Counted from the stretch's first letter, positions 23,059-32,400 are shown. The stretch is 44,170 nt of DNA from Sphingomonas sp. CCH10-B3 (GCF_001556185.1 NZ_LSIJ01000002.1:1-44170); one strand, 5' to 3'. The notes: a model not told the origin generated them from the letters alone. Numbers and translations are program-made.

Positions 23059-23385
23059 TCAATGCAGGCTGCCGCAGTGCTCGCTCGGGTTCTCCAGCAG
23101 CAACGGCTCGTAGATCATCGGTCGCAGGAGCGCCCCTGGCGCAATCTGTTCGAGGATCCTCGCTATTGCCGAGACCGCAACGCCCGCCTCGGTTGTCAGG
23201 ATGATGAGCGATCGGCCTTGACCCGGAACTGTGCCAAGCGACCAACCGACGCCCCCCTTGCCGAGAAGGCCGTCCAGCACCTGGCGCGGGTCCCTCTGGG
23301 GGAACAGGCCTGCGATATGCTGGTCCAGCTCCTCGCCGATCGGCGCCCTCCTCCGGCCTGCAACATCGCCCGCATAACGGTGAAG
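23059..23385 (-). pseudogene. Unknown gene, 3' portion (108 codons), separated from its start by inversion
   Basis: The frame from LHRYAGDVAGRRRAPIGEEL to the stop (ENPSEHCGSLH) is clearly protein-like, with GLLGKGGVGWSLGTVPGQGR and SLIILTTEAGVAVSAIARIL, and it has no start of its own. Its missing 22-codon head lies on the opposite strand at 26293-26358, in frame, with a strong ribosome binding site. Joined at the shared CCCAG, the gene is 130 codons long. The protein family is not known to me. It would have overlapped the end of ardC by 32 bases. Confidence 0.75.
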
Positions 23386-23390
23386 CTGGG
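23386..23390. repeat. Left inversion breakpoint, CTGGG
   Basis: The five bases CTGGG here match CCCAG at 26354-26358 in inverted orientation. On both sides of them two different reading frames break off and resume at the other site. Confidence 0.75.
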
Positions 23391-25291
23391 CCCCCGATAC
23401 CGAGATCGAATGCAAGCTGCTCGAAGGCAGCGAAGAGGAAGCAGGCGAGGCCTCGCTTGCCGAGAACTTCCAGCGCGTCGGGATGTCACCGGCTGAGGAA
23501 TGCCGGGCCTTCCAGCACTTTATCAAGGAAGGCAGCGACGTTGCCGCGGTCGCCAAACGCTTCGGCCTCACCCTGCGCTTCGTGGAAGGCCGCTTGCGGC
23601 TAGCGAACCTTGCCGAGCCGATTTTCGAGGCACTCGCCAAAGGCGATGTCACACTCGAGATCGCCAAGGCCTACGCAGCGACCGACCAGCACGAGGTGCA
23701 ACTGCGGGTCTTTGAGCAGATGCGCTACGCCTATAACCCAAGCGCCGATGCCATCCGGCGTATGGTGGCGAACGGTTCCATGCGCGGCAATGACCCGATT
23801 GCGCTGCTGATCGGCGAAGATGCCTATGTGGCCGCCGGCGGGAAGATCGAACGCGACCTCTTCAGCGAAGCGGCAGATGATCGCTGGATCGACATCGAGA
23901 TCGCCCACAGGCTTGCGGCCGAGAAAATGGAGGCCGAAGCCCAGCGGATCGCTGCTGAAACTGGCCTTGCCTGGATCAGCCCAGTGGCGTCGACCAATTC
24001 ATGGCAGGCGCGCAGCGAAATGGGCGTCAATGCTGTCCGGCTGCCGCCCGCGCCGCTGTCCGAAGAAGCACGAGCCCGAATTGACGCGATCGATGCCCGC
24101 ATGGAAGAAATCAGCGAGATCATCGACGAAGGCCATGAAGGCGGCCCTGAAGGCGACGGGGCCGATTTCGGGCAGCTCGAGGCCGAGTATGAGGATCTCG
24201 ATGCTGAGCGCAGCGACCTCAATAACCCGGTGCGCGAACTGCCCGAAGAATGGCGCAGTGAGGCCGGGCGGTTCCTGGTTCTCACCACCCGCGGCGAGAT
24301 GGTGCTCGAGGCCGATTACTACAGCGAAAAGCGCCTGTCGTTCGAGACCGATGAGAATGGCAAGGTGACAGCGACGGCCGAAGAGCCGGTGTCAGGTTCC
24401 ACCAAGCGCGGTAGCGCTGCACCTTCCAGACCCGAGGCAGTTGCGCCGGGCACGGAGAAGCCGATCAGCGCCCGTCTGTTCGACGAGCTTTCCGTGCAGC
24501 GCCGTAATATCCTGTCGGCATCCCTCCTCAGCGATGCCGGGCTCGCGCTCGACTTCGCCATCTTCGCGCTGGCTGACAGCCGCAGCTATGAAAGCCGGGG
24601 AACCTCGATCAGGGGCGGGCACCCCAGCGATCCGGCGACCGGAGAACTTCCGCAGTCCACAGCCGAAGGGATTCTCGCCGAGGCCGAAAGCGCGCTCGAC
24701 AAGGCATGGCAGGAACATGGGTGTGCGGCGCAGCGCTTCATTGCCTTTCGCGAACTTGCCGACGAAGCCAAGGCGGCGTGGCTCGCCTATGCGGTGGCCA
24801 TCTCGCTCGAAGCCAAGAAGGGCTATGGTTCGGAATACCATCCGATCCATGCCGTCATCGGCAGCATGCTCGACATTGACGTTGCAGCAATGTGGCGCCC
24901 GACAGCCGAGAATTTCTTCGACCGGGTGAGCAAGACCTCGTGTCTTGCGGCACTGACCGAAGTCGGCGGCAGCGATCTTGCGGCGCGTTATGCCGCATCG
25001 AAGAAGGCTGACCTTGCCAAGACCTGCGAGACGATCTTCGCCGGCAAGGCGATCATTGAACAGGACGTCAAGGAAGCAGCGCTGGCCTGGCTCCCCGAAG
25101 GCATGAAGTTCACGATTGGTGCCAACCCCGCTGATCCGGTCATCCCGGACACCGACGAAAGCGCCCCTGTCTCCGGCGCCTGCGATGGCGATGGCGCTGA
25201 ACCTGAAGCTGAAGCCGATAGCGAGGCCGACGAGCTTATCAATGACCATCAACCTGAAGTCGCCTGTGAAGAAGCGGCGGTAGCCGCCTGA
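23390..25291 (+). pseudogene. ParB-like nuclease-domain protein, body without N-terminal head
   Basis: From APDTEIECKLLEGSEEEAGE through EASLAENFQRVGMSPAEECR and FGLTLRFVEGRLRLANLAEP this is the KorB-like and C-terminal part of the large ParB/RepB/Spo0J-related plasmid proteins. These are normally about 700 residues and begin with a ParB nuclease-like fold that ends in a GGRRLRA motif. That head is missing here and lies at 26354-26570 on the other strand. Joined at CTGGG the protein is 705 residues. Downstream are acidic linkers (EGHEGGPEGDGADFGQLEAE) and a C-terminal part with YAASKKADLAKTCETIFAGK. Translation from the internal ATG at 23483 would give a 602-residue product without the head; no good ribosome binding site precedes it. 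Confidence 0.85.
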
Positions 25292-25319
25292 GGCGGCAAA
25301 TCACCCCTCCTGATGACCT

Positions 25320-25357
25320 GGCCCGGCCACTCGCCTGAGTGAGCTGGGCCTCTTTTT
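25320..25357 (+). terminator. Terminator or attenuator between the ParB-like body and ardC
   Basis: GGCCCGGCCACTC and GAGTGAGCTGGGCC form a long stem with one bulge and one mismatch, followed by TCTTTTTG. The ardC ribosome binding site (GAGGAG) comes immediately after the T-run, so read-through is needed for ardC to be made from the upstream promoter. Confidence 0.7.
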
Positions 25358-25373
25358 GTTGAGGAGCAGGCCA

Positions 25374-26324
25374 ATGCGCCAAAGACCCAAGCGCGACGTC
25401 GCGCAGGAAATCACCAATCTGATCATCGCTACAATCGAGGCCGGAACGCTGCCCTGGCGCCGGCCCTGGAAGAAGACTGGGATGGGCGGAGCGCCGCTGC
25501 GCGCGGCAGGCGTCCCTTACACAGGGATCAACCGCCTCTATCTTTGGGCGGTCGCCGACCATTATGGTTATGGCTCGCGCTACTGGATGACCTGGCGGCA
25601 AGCCATCGAGCTTGGCGGAAAGGTGCGCAAGGGCGAGACCGCCGAGCCGAGCATCTACTTCAACAGCACGAAGAAGACTGCGATCGACCAGGCGACCGGC
25701 GAGGAATCCTCGAAAACAATCCGGTTCATGCGCGCCTACAGTGTGTTCAACGCATCGCAAATCGACGGGCTGCCGCCGCATTTCTATCCGAGCCCGGTGC
25801 CTGAAGCGCCGCCGACGCCCTCGCAGAAGGCCGCTGCCATCGAGCGCTTCTTCTCACCCGTTCCGGCTGACATACGCCTCGGCGGAGACCGCGCGTTCTA
25901 CTCGCCGGGCGCTGATTATATTCAGCTTCCGCACCCCAATGTCTTCAACACCGAAGACGGGTTCGTGGCGACGAAAGCGCATGAACTCGGGCATTGGTCG
26001 GGCCATGCCTCGCGGCTCGCCCGCGAGTTTGGCAAGCGTTTCGGCGACAAGGCATACGCTTTCGAGGAGCTGGTGGCCGAGCAGGTGAGTGCGCGCATTT
26101 GCTATGAATTGGGTCTGCCGGCAGACCTTCACGAAAGCCATGCCAGCTACGTCTCGCACTGGCTGGAGATCCTCAAGGCCGACAAGACGGCGATCATCAC
26201 CGCAGCCGCGAAGGCCGATCAGGCGTTCAACCATCTTGCGGCCTATTCGGGCTTCCAGAGCGAACCTGCCGGCGAAGAGGGGGAGGAAGCCGATGAGACG
26301 GCGCCAGTTCCGGCTTTTGCTTGA
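25374..26324 (+). CDS. ardC: ArdC-family antirestriction protein
   Basis: The 316-residue protein has the two ArdC parts. Residues 1-130 are the single-stranded DNA-binding domain (VAQEITNLIIATIEAGTLPW, YTGINRLYLWAVADHYGYGS, RYWMTWRQA). Residues about 150-300 are a zincin-like metalloprotease domain with HELGHWSGH (203-211) and a later EELVAEQ that can supply the third zinc ligand. ArdC proteins protect incoming plasmid DNA from restriction during transfer. GAGGAG lies seven bases before the chosen ATG. The gene is whole but lies inside the inverted segment, so it now faces away from the operon to which it belonged. The terminator in front of it suggests regulated read-through. Confidence 0.9.
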   Translation: MRQRPKRDVAQEITNLIIATIEAGTLPWRRPWKKTGMGGAPLRAAGVPYTGINRLYLWAVADHYGYGSRYWMTWRQAIELGGKVRKGETAEPSIYFNSTKKTAIDQATGEESSKTIRFMRAYSVFNASQIDGLPPHFYPSPVPEAPPTPSQKAAAIERFFSPVPADIRLGGDRAFYSPGADYIQLPHPNVFNTEDGFVATKAHELGHWSGHASRLAREFGKRFGDKAYAFEELVAEQVSARICYELGLPADLHESHASYVSHWLEILKADKTAIITAAAKADQAFNHLAAYSGFQSEPAGEEGEEADETAPVPAFA

Positions 26325-26358
26325 GCCGGCACCGCAGGAGGTCGTTTGCCTCACCCAG
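26293..26358 (+). pseudogene. Unknown gene, 5' portion (22 codons), other half of the fragment at 23059
   Basis: ATG at 26293 is preceded by GGGGGAGG with good spacing and overlaps the ardC end. The 22 codons (MRRRQFRLLLEPAPQEVVCL TQ) run to the inversion breakpoint. Past that point the frame continues in unrelated sequence antisense to the ParB-like head. In the uninverted order it joins LHRYAGDVAG of the fragment at 23059-23385. Confidence 0.7.
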
Positions 26359-26570
26359 GCACCGCGCGTGACGATCATCTCGATGGCCCGCAATCGCCGG
26401 CCACCGGCGATCACGGCAAACTTGCCGCGCTTCTTGCTCCTGGTGACCAGCAGGTTCTGCAAAAGGCCGCGCGCTTCGATGTCGGCGGAAAGCTGGATAT
26501 CGTCTTCTTCGCTGCGCGTTTTGCGCACATTGGCATCGCTCAGATAGAGCCGGGAAAAGGGAATAAGCAT
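26354..26570 (-). pseudogene. ParB-like protein, N-terminal head (72 codons)
   Basis: The frame MLIPFSRLYLSDANVRKTRS, SADIEARGLLQNLLVTRSKK and KFAVIAGGRRLRAIEMIVTR is the ParB nuclease-like fold, up to the conserved GGRRLRA, and it breaks at Trp72 on the CCCAG site. The rest of the protein lies in inverted orientation at 23390-25291. AGGAG lies nine bases before the ATG, and a leader hairpin and purine tract precede it, so this is the real start of the former operon. The frame now reads on into antisense ardC and would add about 170 meaningless residues. Confidence 0.85.
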
Positions 26571-26586
26571 CGTGGTCGCTCCTGAT

Positions 26587-26613
26587 GTGCACCCGGCAAT
26601 CACCCGGGCACAC
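26587..26613 (-). promoter_or_regulatory. Leader hairpin of the ParB-like gene
   Basis: GTG..CCCGG and CCGGG..CAC arms pair with a two-base internal mismatch, close before AGGAG; a GGAAGGGGAGGGGGAGGGG tract lies just upstream. Confidence 0.5.
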
Positions 26614-26635
26614 ATCCCCTCCCCCTCCCCTTCCG

Positions 26636-27144
26636 ATCTGCGTTTCACGCAGGACTAAGAGTTGACCATCTTCTCCCCTGAGGGTGAACAGCATAACATG
26701 GTCTTGAGCTGGACGGAGCGACTCATAAAAGAACAAAATGCCGAAAGGGTTGGAGCTCGCGATTCTGGGATGGCCACCATTCGCGGCGTAACCAGACCGG
26801 CTTTGAGCCAGAATGCGACGTTAGCTAGTCGAGCTTTGAAAGGCAGTTTTCATCGCTTCTCGACAGCACCTGCCTGAAGGCGAGAGCTGAACGCACAATG
26901 CGCGATCGGTGATCGGAAAGCGCTTGATGCTAAAGGAATCTGGATGAGGAAAGGGGAGAGCCTCTTGCGAAGCTCTCCCCGAGCACCTTGCGGTGTAATT
27001 CCAAAAGGCCGTTAAGCCGAGCAGCCTGAGCTGTGAGTTCTATATAGGCCAAAGGCGTTAAAATTCAACTCGCGTTTGAATCCTAAGTCCCTGATTTCAG
27101 ACATTCCTTGCGAGCCAGGCCGTTATACGGCATGATCCATTTTC
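26636..27144. other. Intergenic region between divergent units
   Basis: About 500 bases, AT-richer than the neighbours in its second half, without a defensible gene. It includes the perfect inverted repeat at 26953-26980 and must hold the promoters for the ParB-like operon (minus) and the gene at 27245 (plus). A 71-codon frame at 26662 starts with TTG and has no ribosome binding site. Confidence 0.45.
26953..26980. repeat. Perfect 9-bp inverted repeat
   Basis: GGGGAGAGC and GCTCTCCCC surround a ten-base loop in a gene-free region. No T-run follows on either strand, so an operator or a structured RNA is as likely as a terminator. Confidence 0.5.
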
Positions 27145-27214
27145 CTTGATTCCCTTGATATGTTCCATTGTTCTTGATTGCCTTGATACCCTTGATTGCA
27201 TTGAATACCTTGAT
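27145..27214 (+). repeat. CCTTGATNN phased direct repeats
   Basis: CTTGAT starts at 27145, 27154, 27173, 27182, 27191 and 27209, with a degenerate ATTGAA at 27200. Steps are 9 bases, apart from one 19-base step. They end about 30 bases before the GTG of the next gene. Such short phased repeats behave like iterons or a regulator array. Confidence 0.7.
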
Positions 27215-27244
27215 GGGGACAGAAAGACGTGTTACCACGCCCTC

Positions 27245-28390
27245 GTGGAACGATCGAAAAATGCGCCTTTGGACGATTCGGCGTCCCGTGAAGCCGAATC
27301 AGTCGGTGCCGATCGCATTCGGGGGAAGGGGCGAGGCGGCAACTTTCTTGCCATTGATCGCGCAGCATGGGAACGCCTATGGGAGGTTGAGACTAACAAC
27401 AGGCTGAACCTCGTCACCGCATATATTGTGCTGCTTGCCGGGACCGGCAGCGACCATCAGCTCAGCAAATGGTCGACCAAGGCTTGCGAACAGCATGCAG
27501 GAATGGGCAAGCCACGGGCCAAGGTCGCGATCGACGAGCTGATCCAGCATGGGTTCGTTGCGCACACCGACCGCTCGACGAAGCTCTATCCGCAATATCG
27601 CCTGCAGCCGATCCCTCTCGACAGCGACCCCATCTTTCTGCCGGTCGCGTTGGTAACGGGAATTGAAACTGAGGCTTCAATGCTTCGCCGTGTCCGCGAG
27701 ACCGGCGACGCGCTCTTACTGCGAATGCTGGTGGACCTCTATGGTTTGGTCCAGCTCGATGCGACATTCGGTGTGCCAATCGGCGCGTTGAGCCAGACCC
27801 CGCCCGACGATTATCCTGCTCGAAAGGTTTTTGAGATCGGCATCCATTCCGTTTGGGCACTTCGCCTCGTCGGTGGGTCGAAGTCTGCGAAAGGTGATTG
27901 GGCGAGTTATCATCGCTCGAAAAGCCGCAACAAGGATGGAGCCTGGGGGGATTTCTGGGCGCGGGTGGCGATGCTCGAGAAGATCGGGGCCGTCTGGTAT
28001 GAAGCATGGATCTTCGACAGCGAGGAATCGGATGCCGAGCCGCTGTTTCCAGTCGATCCCGGCGCCCTGTATCATCAGGGTGAGGGTGACGATGTCTATC
28101 AGCTCACCCGCACGATGCTCGACGCTGCGGCCAATCTTTCTGAAGAGCGCAGCAACCTGCTCGAACGCTATGGCATCGACATGTTAGTGACCCTCGCGCA
28201 GCATCGTCGCGCGCCAGGTATCCGGGGCGTGGCGCGTATGCGGATCGAGGCGGATACGCCGGGTCGTCGGCTTTCCTATTACAAGCGCCGAACCCAGATC
28301 GAAATCTACGAAGCTGGCTACACCCAAATAGCACTCGATGCGCTACGGGGTGAATATAGTCGACCAATGAATACCAGCACGCCGCAATGA
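27245..28390 (+). CDS. Hypothetical protein with winged-helix-like N-terminus, 381 aa
   Basis: I cannot assign a family. After a basic start, residues about 40-115 (LNLVTAYIVLLAGTGSDHQL, SKWSTKACEQHAGMGKPRAK, VAIDELIQHGFV) have the helix-helix-helix-strand look of a winged helix, as in plasmid replication or regulatory proteins. The rest is alpha/beta with MLRRVRETGDALLLRMLVDL and HRRAPGIRGVARMRIEADTP. The start is uncertain: the frame is open through the CTTGAT repeats, but those would encode LDxLDx repeats from a TTG start; I chose the first in-frame GTG behind them. Repeats directly in front of a DNA-binding-like protein suggest autoregulation or a second replication function. That is inference. 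Confidence 0.6.
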   Translation: MERSKNAPLDDSASREAESVGADRIRGKGRGGNFLAIDRAAWERLWEVETNNRLNLVTAYIVLLAGTGSDHQLSKWSTKACEQHAGMGKPRAKVAIDELIQHGFVAHTDRSTKLYPQYRLQPIPLDSDPIFLPVALVTGIETEASMLRRVRETGDALLLRMLVDLYGLVQLDATFGVPIGALSQTPPDDYPARKVFEIGIHSVWALRLVGGSKSAKGDWASYHRSKSRNKDGAWGDFWARVAMLEKIGAVWYEAWIFDSEESDAEPLFPVDPGALYHQGEGDDVYQLTRTMLDAAANLSEERSNLLERYGIDMLVTLAQHRRAPGIRGVARMRIEADTPGRRLSYYKRRTQIEIYEAGYTQIALDALRGEYSRPMNTSTPQ

Positions 28391-28423
28391 GACAACCAAC
28401 CGCCGGGAAAAAGCAGCCTCTCC

Positions 28424-29161
28424 ATGCCGAATGACGACAATTCAGATGATCAGCCGACTATGGAAGTGCCGTTCCCGACCGAGGCCGAACTGCTTGCAGC
28501 GGGCTATGTGCCAATCCCGACAGACGAAGAGTTGCTGGCACAGGGCTATGTGCCGATCGATTTCACAAACATGCCGGACGTGGCCCATTTACTGACGGAA
28601 GCCGGGCATCCTTTTCCGTTGCATCATGAGATCATCAAAGCGGGCTATGTGCCAATCAGCCGCCGCGAACGGCGTATCGTAAGCCGACCGCGCATGGGCC
28701 AAATGTATTGGATCGATTTTCCGCACGACGCTTATGCGCCCGAGTTCGTGAAAGAGCACCCTGGCATTGTTATTCGCGCGGCCAATTCGCTACACGACAC
28801 CTGCATTATCCTGCCCGTTACGAGCGCGCAGCAGAAAGCGGGGACGAACTTTCATCAGCTCTCCAGGAATCCCAATCCCAAAGGGCAGGCTGCAGGGCGG
28901 ATCGCCTATGTCGTCTGCGACCATCTCTACACGGTCAACATCAACCGCCTCCGCCCATTGGTCCACAATGGGAAGGCTGTCTTTCCCAAGGTAGAGCCGC
29001 ACGATCTGACCGCGATCTTCGCGGTAGTGCAAAAGGTTCTGGGCGCTGCGTTCGGACCTGCGCAGACCGCTGTAGCGGCGGGGGCCACGCCAGTTCAGGT
29101 ACCGCCTGCCGTACCTGCAAAGGCTTTGGGGCCGAACACCCTGACGCTGAGAAAGAAGTAG
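28424..29161 (+). CDS. PemK/MazF-like protein with N-terminal AGYVPI repeats
   Basis: The 245-residue protein has two parts. Residues 20-80 hold repeats built on ELLAxGYVPI: AAGYVPIP (25-32), AQGYVPID (39-46), a degenerate EAGHPFPL (59-66) and KAGYVPIS (72-79). Residues 90-200 are a PemK/MazF-like domain: MGQMYWIDFPHDAYAPEFVK, EHPGIVIRAANSLHDTCIIL PVTS and VVCDHLYTVNINRLRPL. The tail is Ala/Pro-rich. PemK-type domains are mRNA endonucleases. No antitoxin gene is adjacent; the upstream gene is much larger than usual antitoxins. The repeats might supply an internal inhibitor or a partner-binding segment. It follows the gene at 27245 by 33 bases on the same strand. Confidence 0.75.
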   Translation: MPNDDNSDDQPTMEVPFPTEAELLAAGYVPIPTDEELLAQGYVPIDFTNMPDVAHLLTEAGHPFPLHHEIIKAGYVPISRRERRIVSRPRMGQMYWIDFPHDAYAPEFVKEHPGIVIRAANSLHDTCIILPVTSAQQKAGTNFHQLSRNPNPKGQAAGRIAYVVCDHLYTVNINRLRPLVHNGKAVFPKVEPHDLTAIFAVVQKVLGAAFGPAQTAVAAGATPVQVPPAVPAKALGPNTLTLRKK

Positions 29162-29290
29162 GCAGCGGTGTCGGTGATGCGGTCACGTCGCTGACTCCAT
29201 CCACTCGACTGACCCGAACTGTCGAAGCTGATCGGCTTCGGCTGCGCCGAGGGTGCTACGAGCACTGTCGCCCTCCCCAACCGGCCAGCC

Positions 29291-29479
29291 TCACTCGTCG
29301 TTGCGAACAAGCAGGAAACATCTGATTCTGGCGCGAGCCGTTGCTAGCAAACGCCACCGACACTGACAGGAATGCCCCACTTCGTGGCCTTCCATGCTGC
29401 ACAGATAGTGCAGACCAAGAGGAAAACCGTGGGACGTCAGGGCTCCGGCATCGATGTTCCCAGCATTGCTTTTCATCAT
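29291..29479 (-). CDS. Small protein overlapping the methylase-helicase stop, 62 aa
   Basis: ATGATG overlaps the methylase-helicase stop codon (GCATGATGA), the usual sign of translational coupling. The frame then runs 62 codons: MMKSNAGNIDAGALTSHGFP, a Cys/His-rich centre LHYLCSMEGHEVGHSCQCRW, and a basic hydrophobic end LLATARARIRCFLLVRNDE. The HxxxC...HxxGHxCxC pattern could bind zinc. I do not know a family. It might also be a chance frame; the overlap with the stop is the main support. Confidence 0.45.
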   Translation of the reverse strand: MMKSNAGNIDAGALTSHGFPLGLHYLCSMEGHEVGHSCQCRWRLLATARARIRCFLLVRNDE

Positions 29480-32400
29480 GCTCGAAACATCGCGCCTATG
29501 ACCGACAGCGCTGCCTTTGTCGGGATGAACACCCGTGTGCGAAACGCAATGATTTCCGTAAAGCAGCCGATGCTCTTGAGCCAAGGCAGCTGTTCAGGCG
29601 GGACCCCCACGATTTCATAGCGCTGCTCGCCTGCCACGCGGGAGCATTTCAAGGTCGCCTCGAAGGGCTGATTGATCGGGACTGTCCGGCCTTCGCCGAG
29701 CGACCTGATGATCATTTCCGGGCTGAGTTCAACGGTGGAGGCAATGTCGAATTTCTCGAGCAGCTTCGCCACGTCGAGTTCGTGGACCATACGGCCGAGC
29801 CAGCTTCTGCCCTCTTCGTCCACGATCCGCCGGACCTCCAGATAGTCGATAGGCAGGCTCGACCAGATCGGCAGGAGAAGTCCGGTCGCAAGGTACACGG
29901 TCTCCGTCGTTAGCCGTTCGGCAAGCTCCGCAACCTCGCTTTGCCACAGCTTCTCGAAGGTCCTGCGCGGGACTTCCTCCCATGCGGATTCGGCGAGGTC
30001 ATCGAAGTGGTGGTATTCGCGGCGAAGCGGACGGTGGAGGATAACCCGCCGGATCAAATCCCCCTGTTCTGTCATGAAGTGCCGCGAAGGTTCGGCCAAG
30101 GCCGCCTTCCCGCTCTTGATATTGTGGAGCAGAATGCAGCCGTCGGCATAGTCGCGGCGCTCAAGGACACGCTCAAGCGAGATCGGCCGTGCTCTGGTCT
30201 TGAGGGCTAGCTGCAGCAAATGCGACGTGGCGCCGGTTCGCTCATCGGTCCGAAGGACTATGTCCTCGACAATATCGGCCTGTTCAACCCGCAGGGTTTC
30301 GACGCCAACATCGAGCGATCCGGCCTCGCGCGCTGCTGACACCCGCGCTTCGACCAACCCCAGAAACTCCTCGAAGATCGCATTCTGCATCCCGATCGGC
30401 AGCGCGAGGATGCGATTGAGCCAGCGCTGGATCGGCGGAAGGTCCTCTTCGAGCACGCCATCGTCGGAGACGATCTTGAGCCCACTGCGGCGCTGAAAAT
30501 CGATCAGCGTAGCGCTCTTGAGCTTGCCGTCCGCCAGCAAGGCAAACCATGTCGAGAGGGCCGCCTTGGCATATTCGCTCTCGAGATTGTCGGCAGGGTC
30601 AAACAGGTTCTGCCCGCCCGTCTGGCGTTGGCCCCGAGTAAGCGCGCCGAGGCTATCGAGCCTGCGCGCAATGGTGCTGGTGAACCGCAGTTCCCCCTTG
30701 CAGTTCGTGGTCACAGGCCGGAACAGCGGCGTGTTGGCTTGATGCGTCCGGTGCGTTCGGCCCAGCCCCTGGATGGCCCGGTCGGCTCGCCATCCAGGCT
30801 CCAGCAGGAAGTGGATGCGCCGCTTCTGGCAAGTTGCATCGAGGCTGGCGTGATAGGACCGCCCGGTGCCGCCCGCATCACTGAAGACCAGGATCGGCTT
30901 CCTGCCATCCATGAACTGGTCGGTCTCGGACTGGTTCGTCCGCGGCGAGCGGGTCTCGAGCCGCTGCTGCCCGTCGCTCTGGGTTATGAGCCGCTTGCTG
31001 CGCCCGGTCACCTCGGCGACTTTCTCCGGGCCATAGTGCTCGATGATCCCGTCCAGCGCTGGCTTGATCGGCGGCATGGCGCACAGGTGCTCGATCATCT
31101 CGCCGCGGCGGGCGATCGCAGTCTGGTTGTGGACGGGACGGCCTTCCTCGTCGAACATCGGTGCAGAGCGCTGGGTGCCGGTATCATCGACGAATACCTG
31201 CATCTGTTGCGTGGGGAAGGCGCGTTCGAGGTACTCGATCACAGCGTCGAGCGGGCTGAGGTCGAGGTCGAGCTCCGCGCGCTCTTCTGGCGAAAGGCTG
31301 TCGAGACGGCGATCGAGGATGCTTTCGGCAGTCGAGACCAGCTGAACCACCACCACCTCGTCCCGGTCCAGATGATGATTGATGGCAGCGATCAGCGTTG
31401 GCAGCTTCATCGACAGCAGCAGCTGGTTGAAGAACCGCTGCTTGGTGCTTTCAAACCGGCTGCGTGCCGCAGCTTTTGCGCCGCTGTTGAGCGTTGCGCC
31501 GCCGATTTCATCGACCACGCCGGTGAGCTCCAGCGCTTCCTCCATGTTCTGATGGATGATCGCCCAGGCATCCGCATAAGTATCATAGACCGCGATCTGC
31601 TCGGCGGTCAGATCATGCTTCAGGATGTCGTATTCGACCCCTGCAAAGCTGAGCGCGCGCGCCTGATAGAGCCCGAGTGCCTTGAGGTCGCGCGACACGA
31701 GTTCCATCGCTGCGATGCCCCCTGCCCTGATCTGGCTGATGAAATCTTCGCGGTTGGCAAACGCAGTGCCCGGTCCCCACAGACCGAGCCGCACGGCATA
31801 GGCAAGGTTGTTGACCTCCGAGGCCCCGGTTGCAGAGGCGTAGATAACCCGGGCATTGGGCAAATTGTTTTGCAGCAGTACGCCGGCGATGCCCTGCAAG
31901 GATCCGCTTTTCGTGCCCCGGGCGCCCTCGCCTCCCGCAACCCCGCCCATCTCGTGGCTCTCGTCGAAGGCGATGACACCGTCGAAATCCTCGCCCGCCC
32001 AGTCCAGTAGTTGCTTGAGGCGCGTGGCATCCTGACGCTGGCTCCGAAGGGTCGGGTAAGTGACGAACAGGATTCCTTCGCGAAACGGAACCGCCTGATC
32101 GATCTTCCAGTTCGAAAGCGGCTGAATGTCGGCAGCAAGGCCGCCGATGGCACTCCAGTCGCGGCGCGCGTCTTCGAGCAGACTCTCGTTCTTCGATACC
32201 CAGATGGCCTTCCGGCGTCCGGCAAGCCATCCATCAAGGATGCAGGCGGCGATCTGCCTGCCCTTCCCTGCCCCCGTGCCATCGCCGAGGAAATAGCCTT
32301 TGCGATAGGCCCGTCCTTGCTCGTCGAGTTGGAGGCCTACGCCCTCTTCAGCCGGAACGAACTGGCCAGGCAGATACTGCTGCCACGCGTTCCCAGCATA

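Noticed and set aside
25854..26648. A 264-codon minus-strand open frame read as one protein
   Set aside because: Only the first 72 real codons are ParB-like; the rest is antisense to ardC and is a product of the inversion.
26662..26877. A 71-codon plus-strand frame upstream of the phased repeats
   Set aside because: It begins with TTG, has no ribosome binding site, and its composition does not look coding.
27168..27407. A 79-codon frame starting with ATG at the last CTTGAT repeat
   Set aside because: The overlapping frame leading into the 381-residue protein has more protein-like sequence and continues; a frameshift between the two is not indicated.
30628..32010. A 460-codon plus-strand open frame
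   Set aside because: It is antisense to the helicase part of the methylase-helicase and has no recognisable motif or ribosome binding site.
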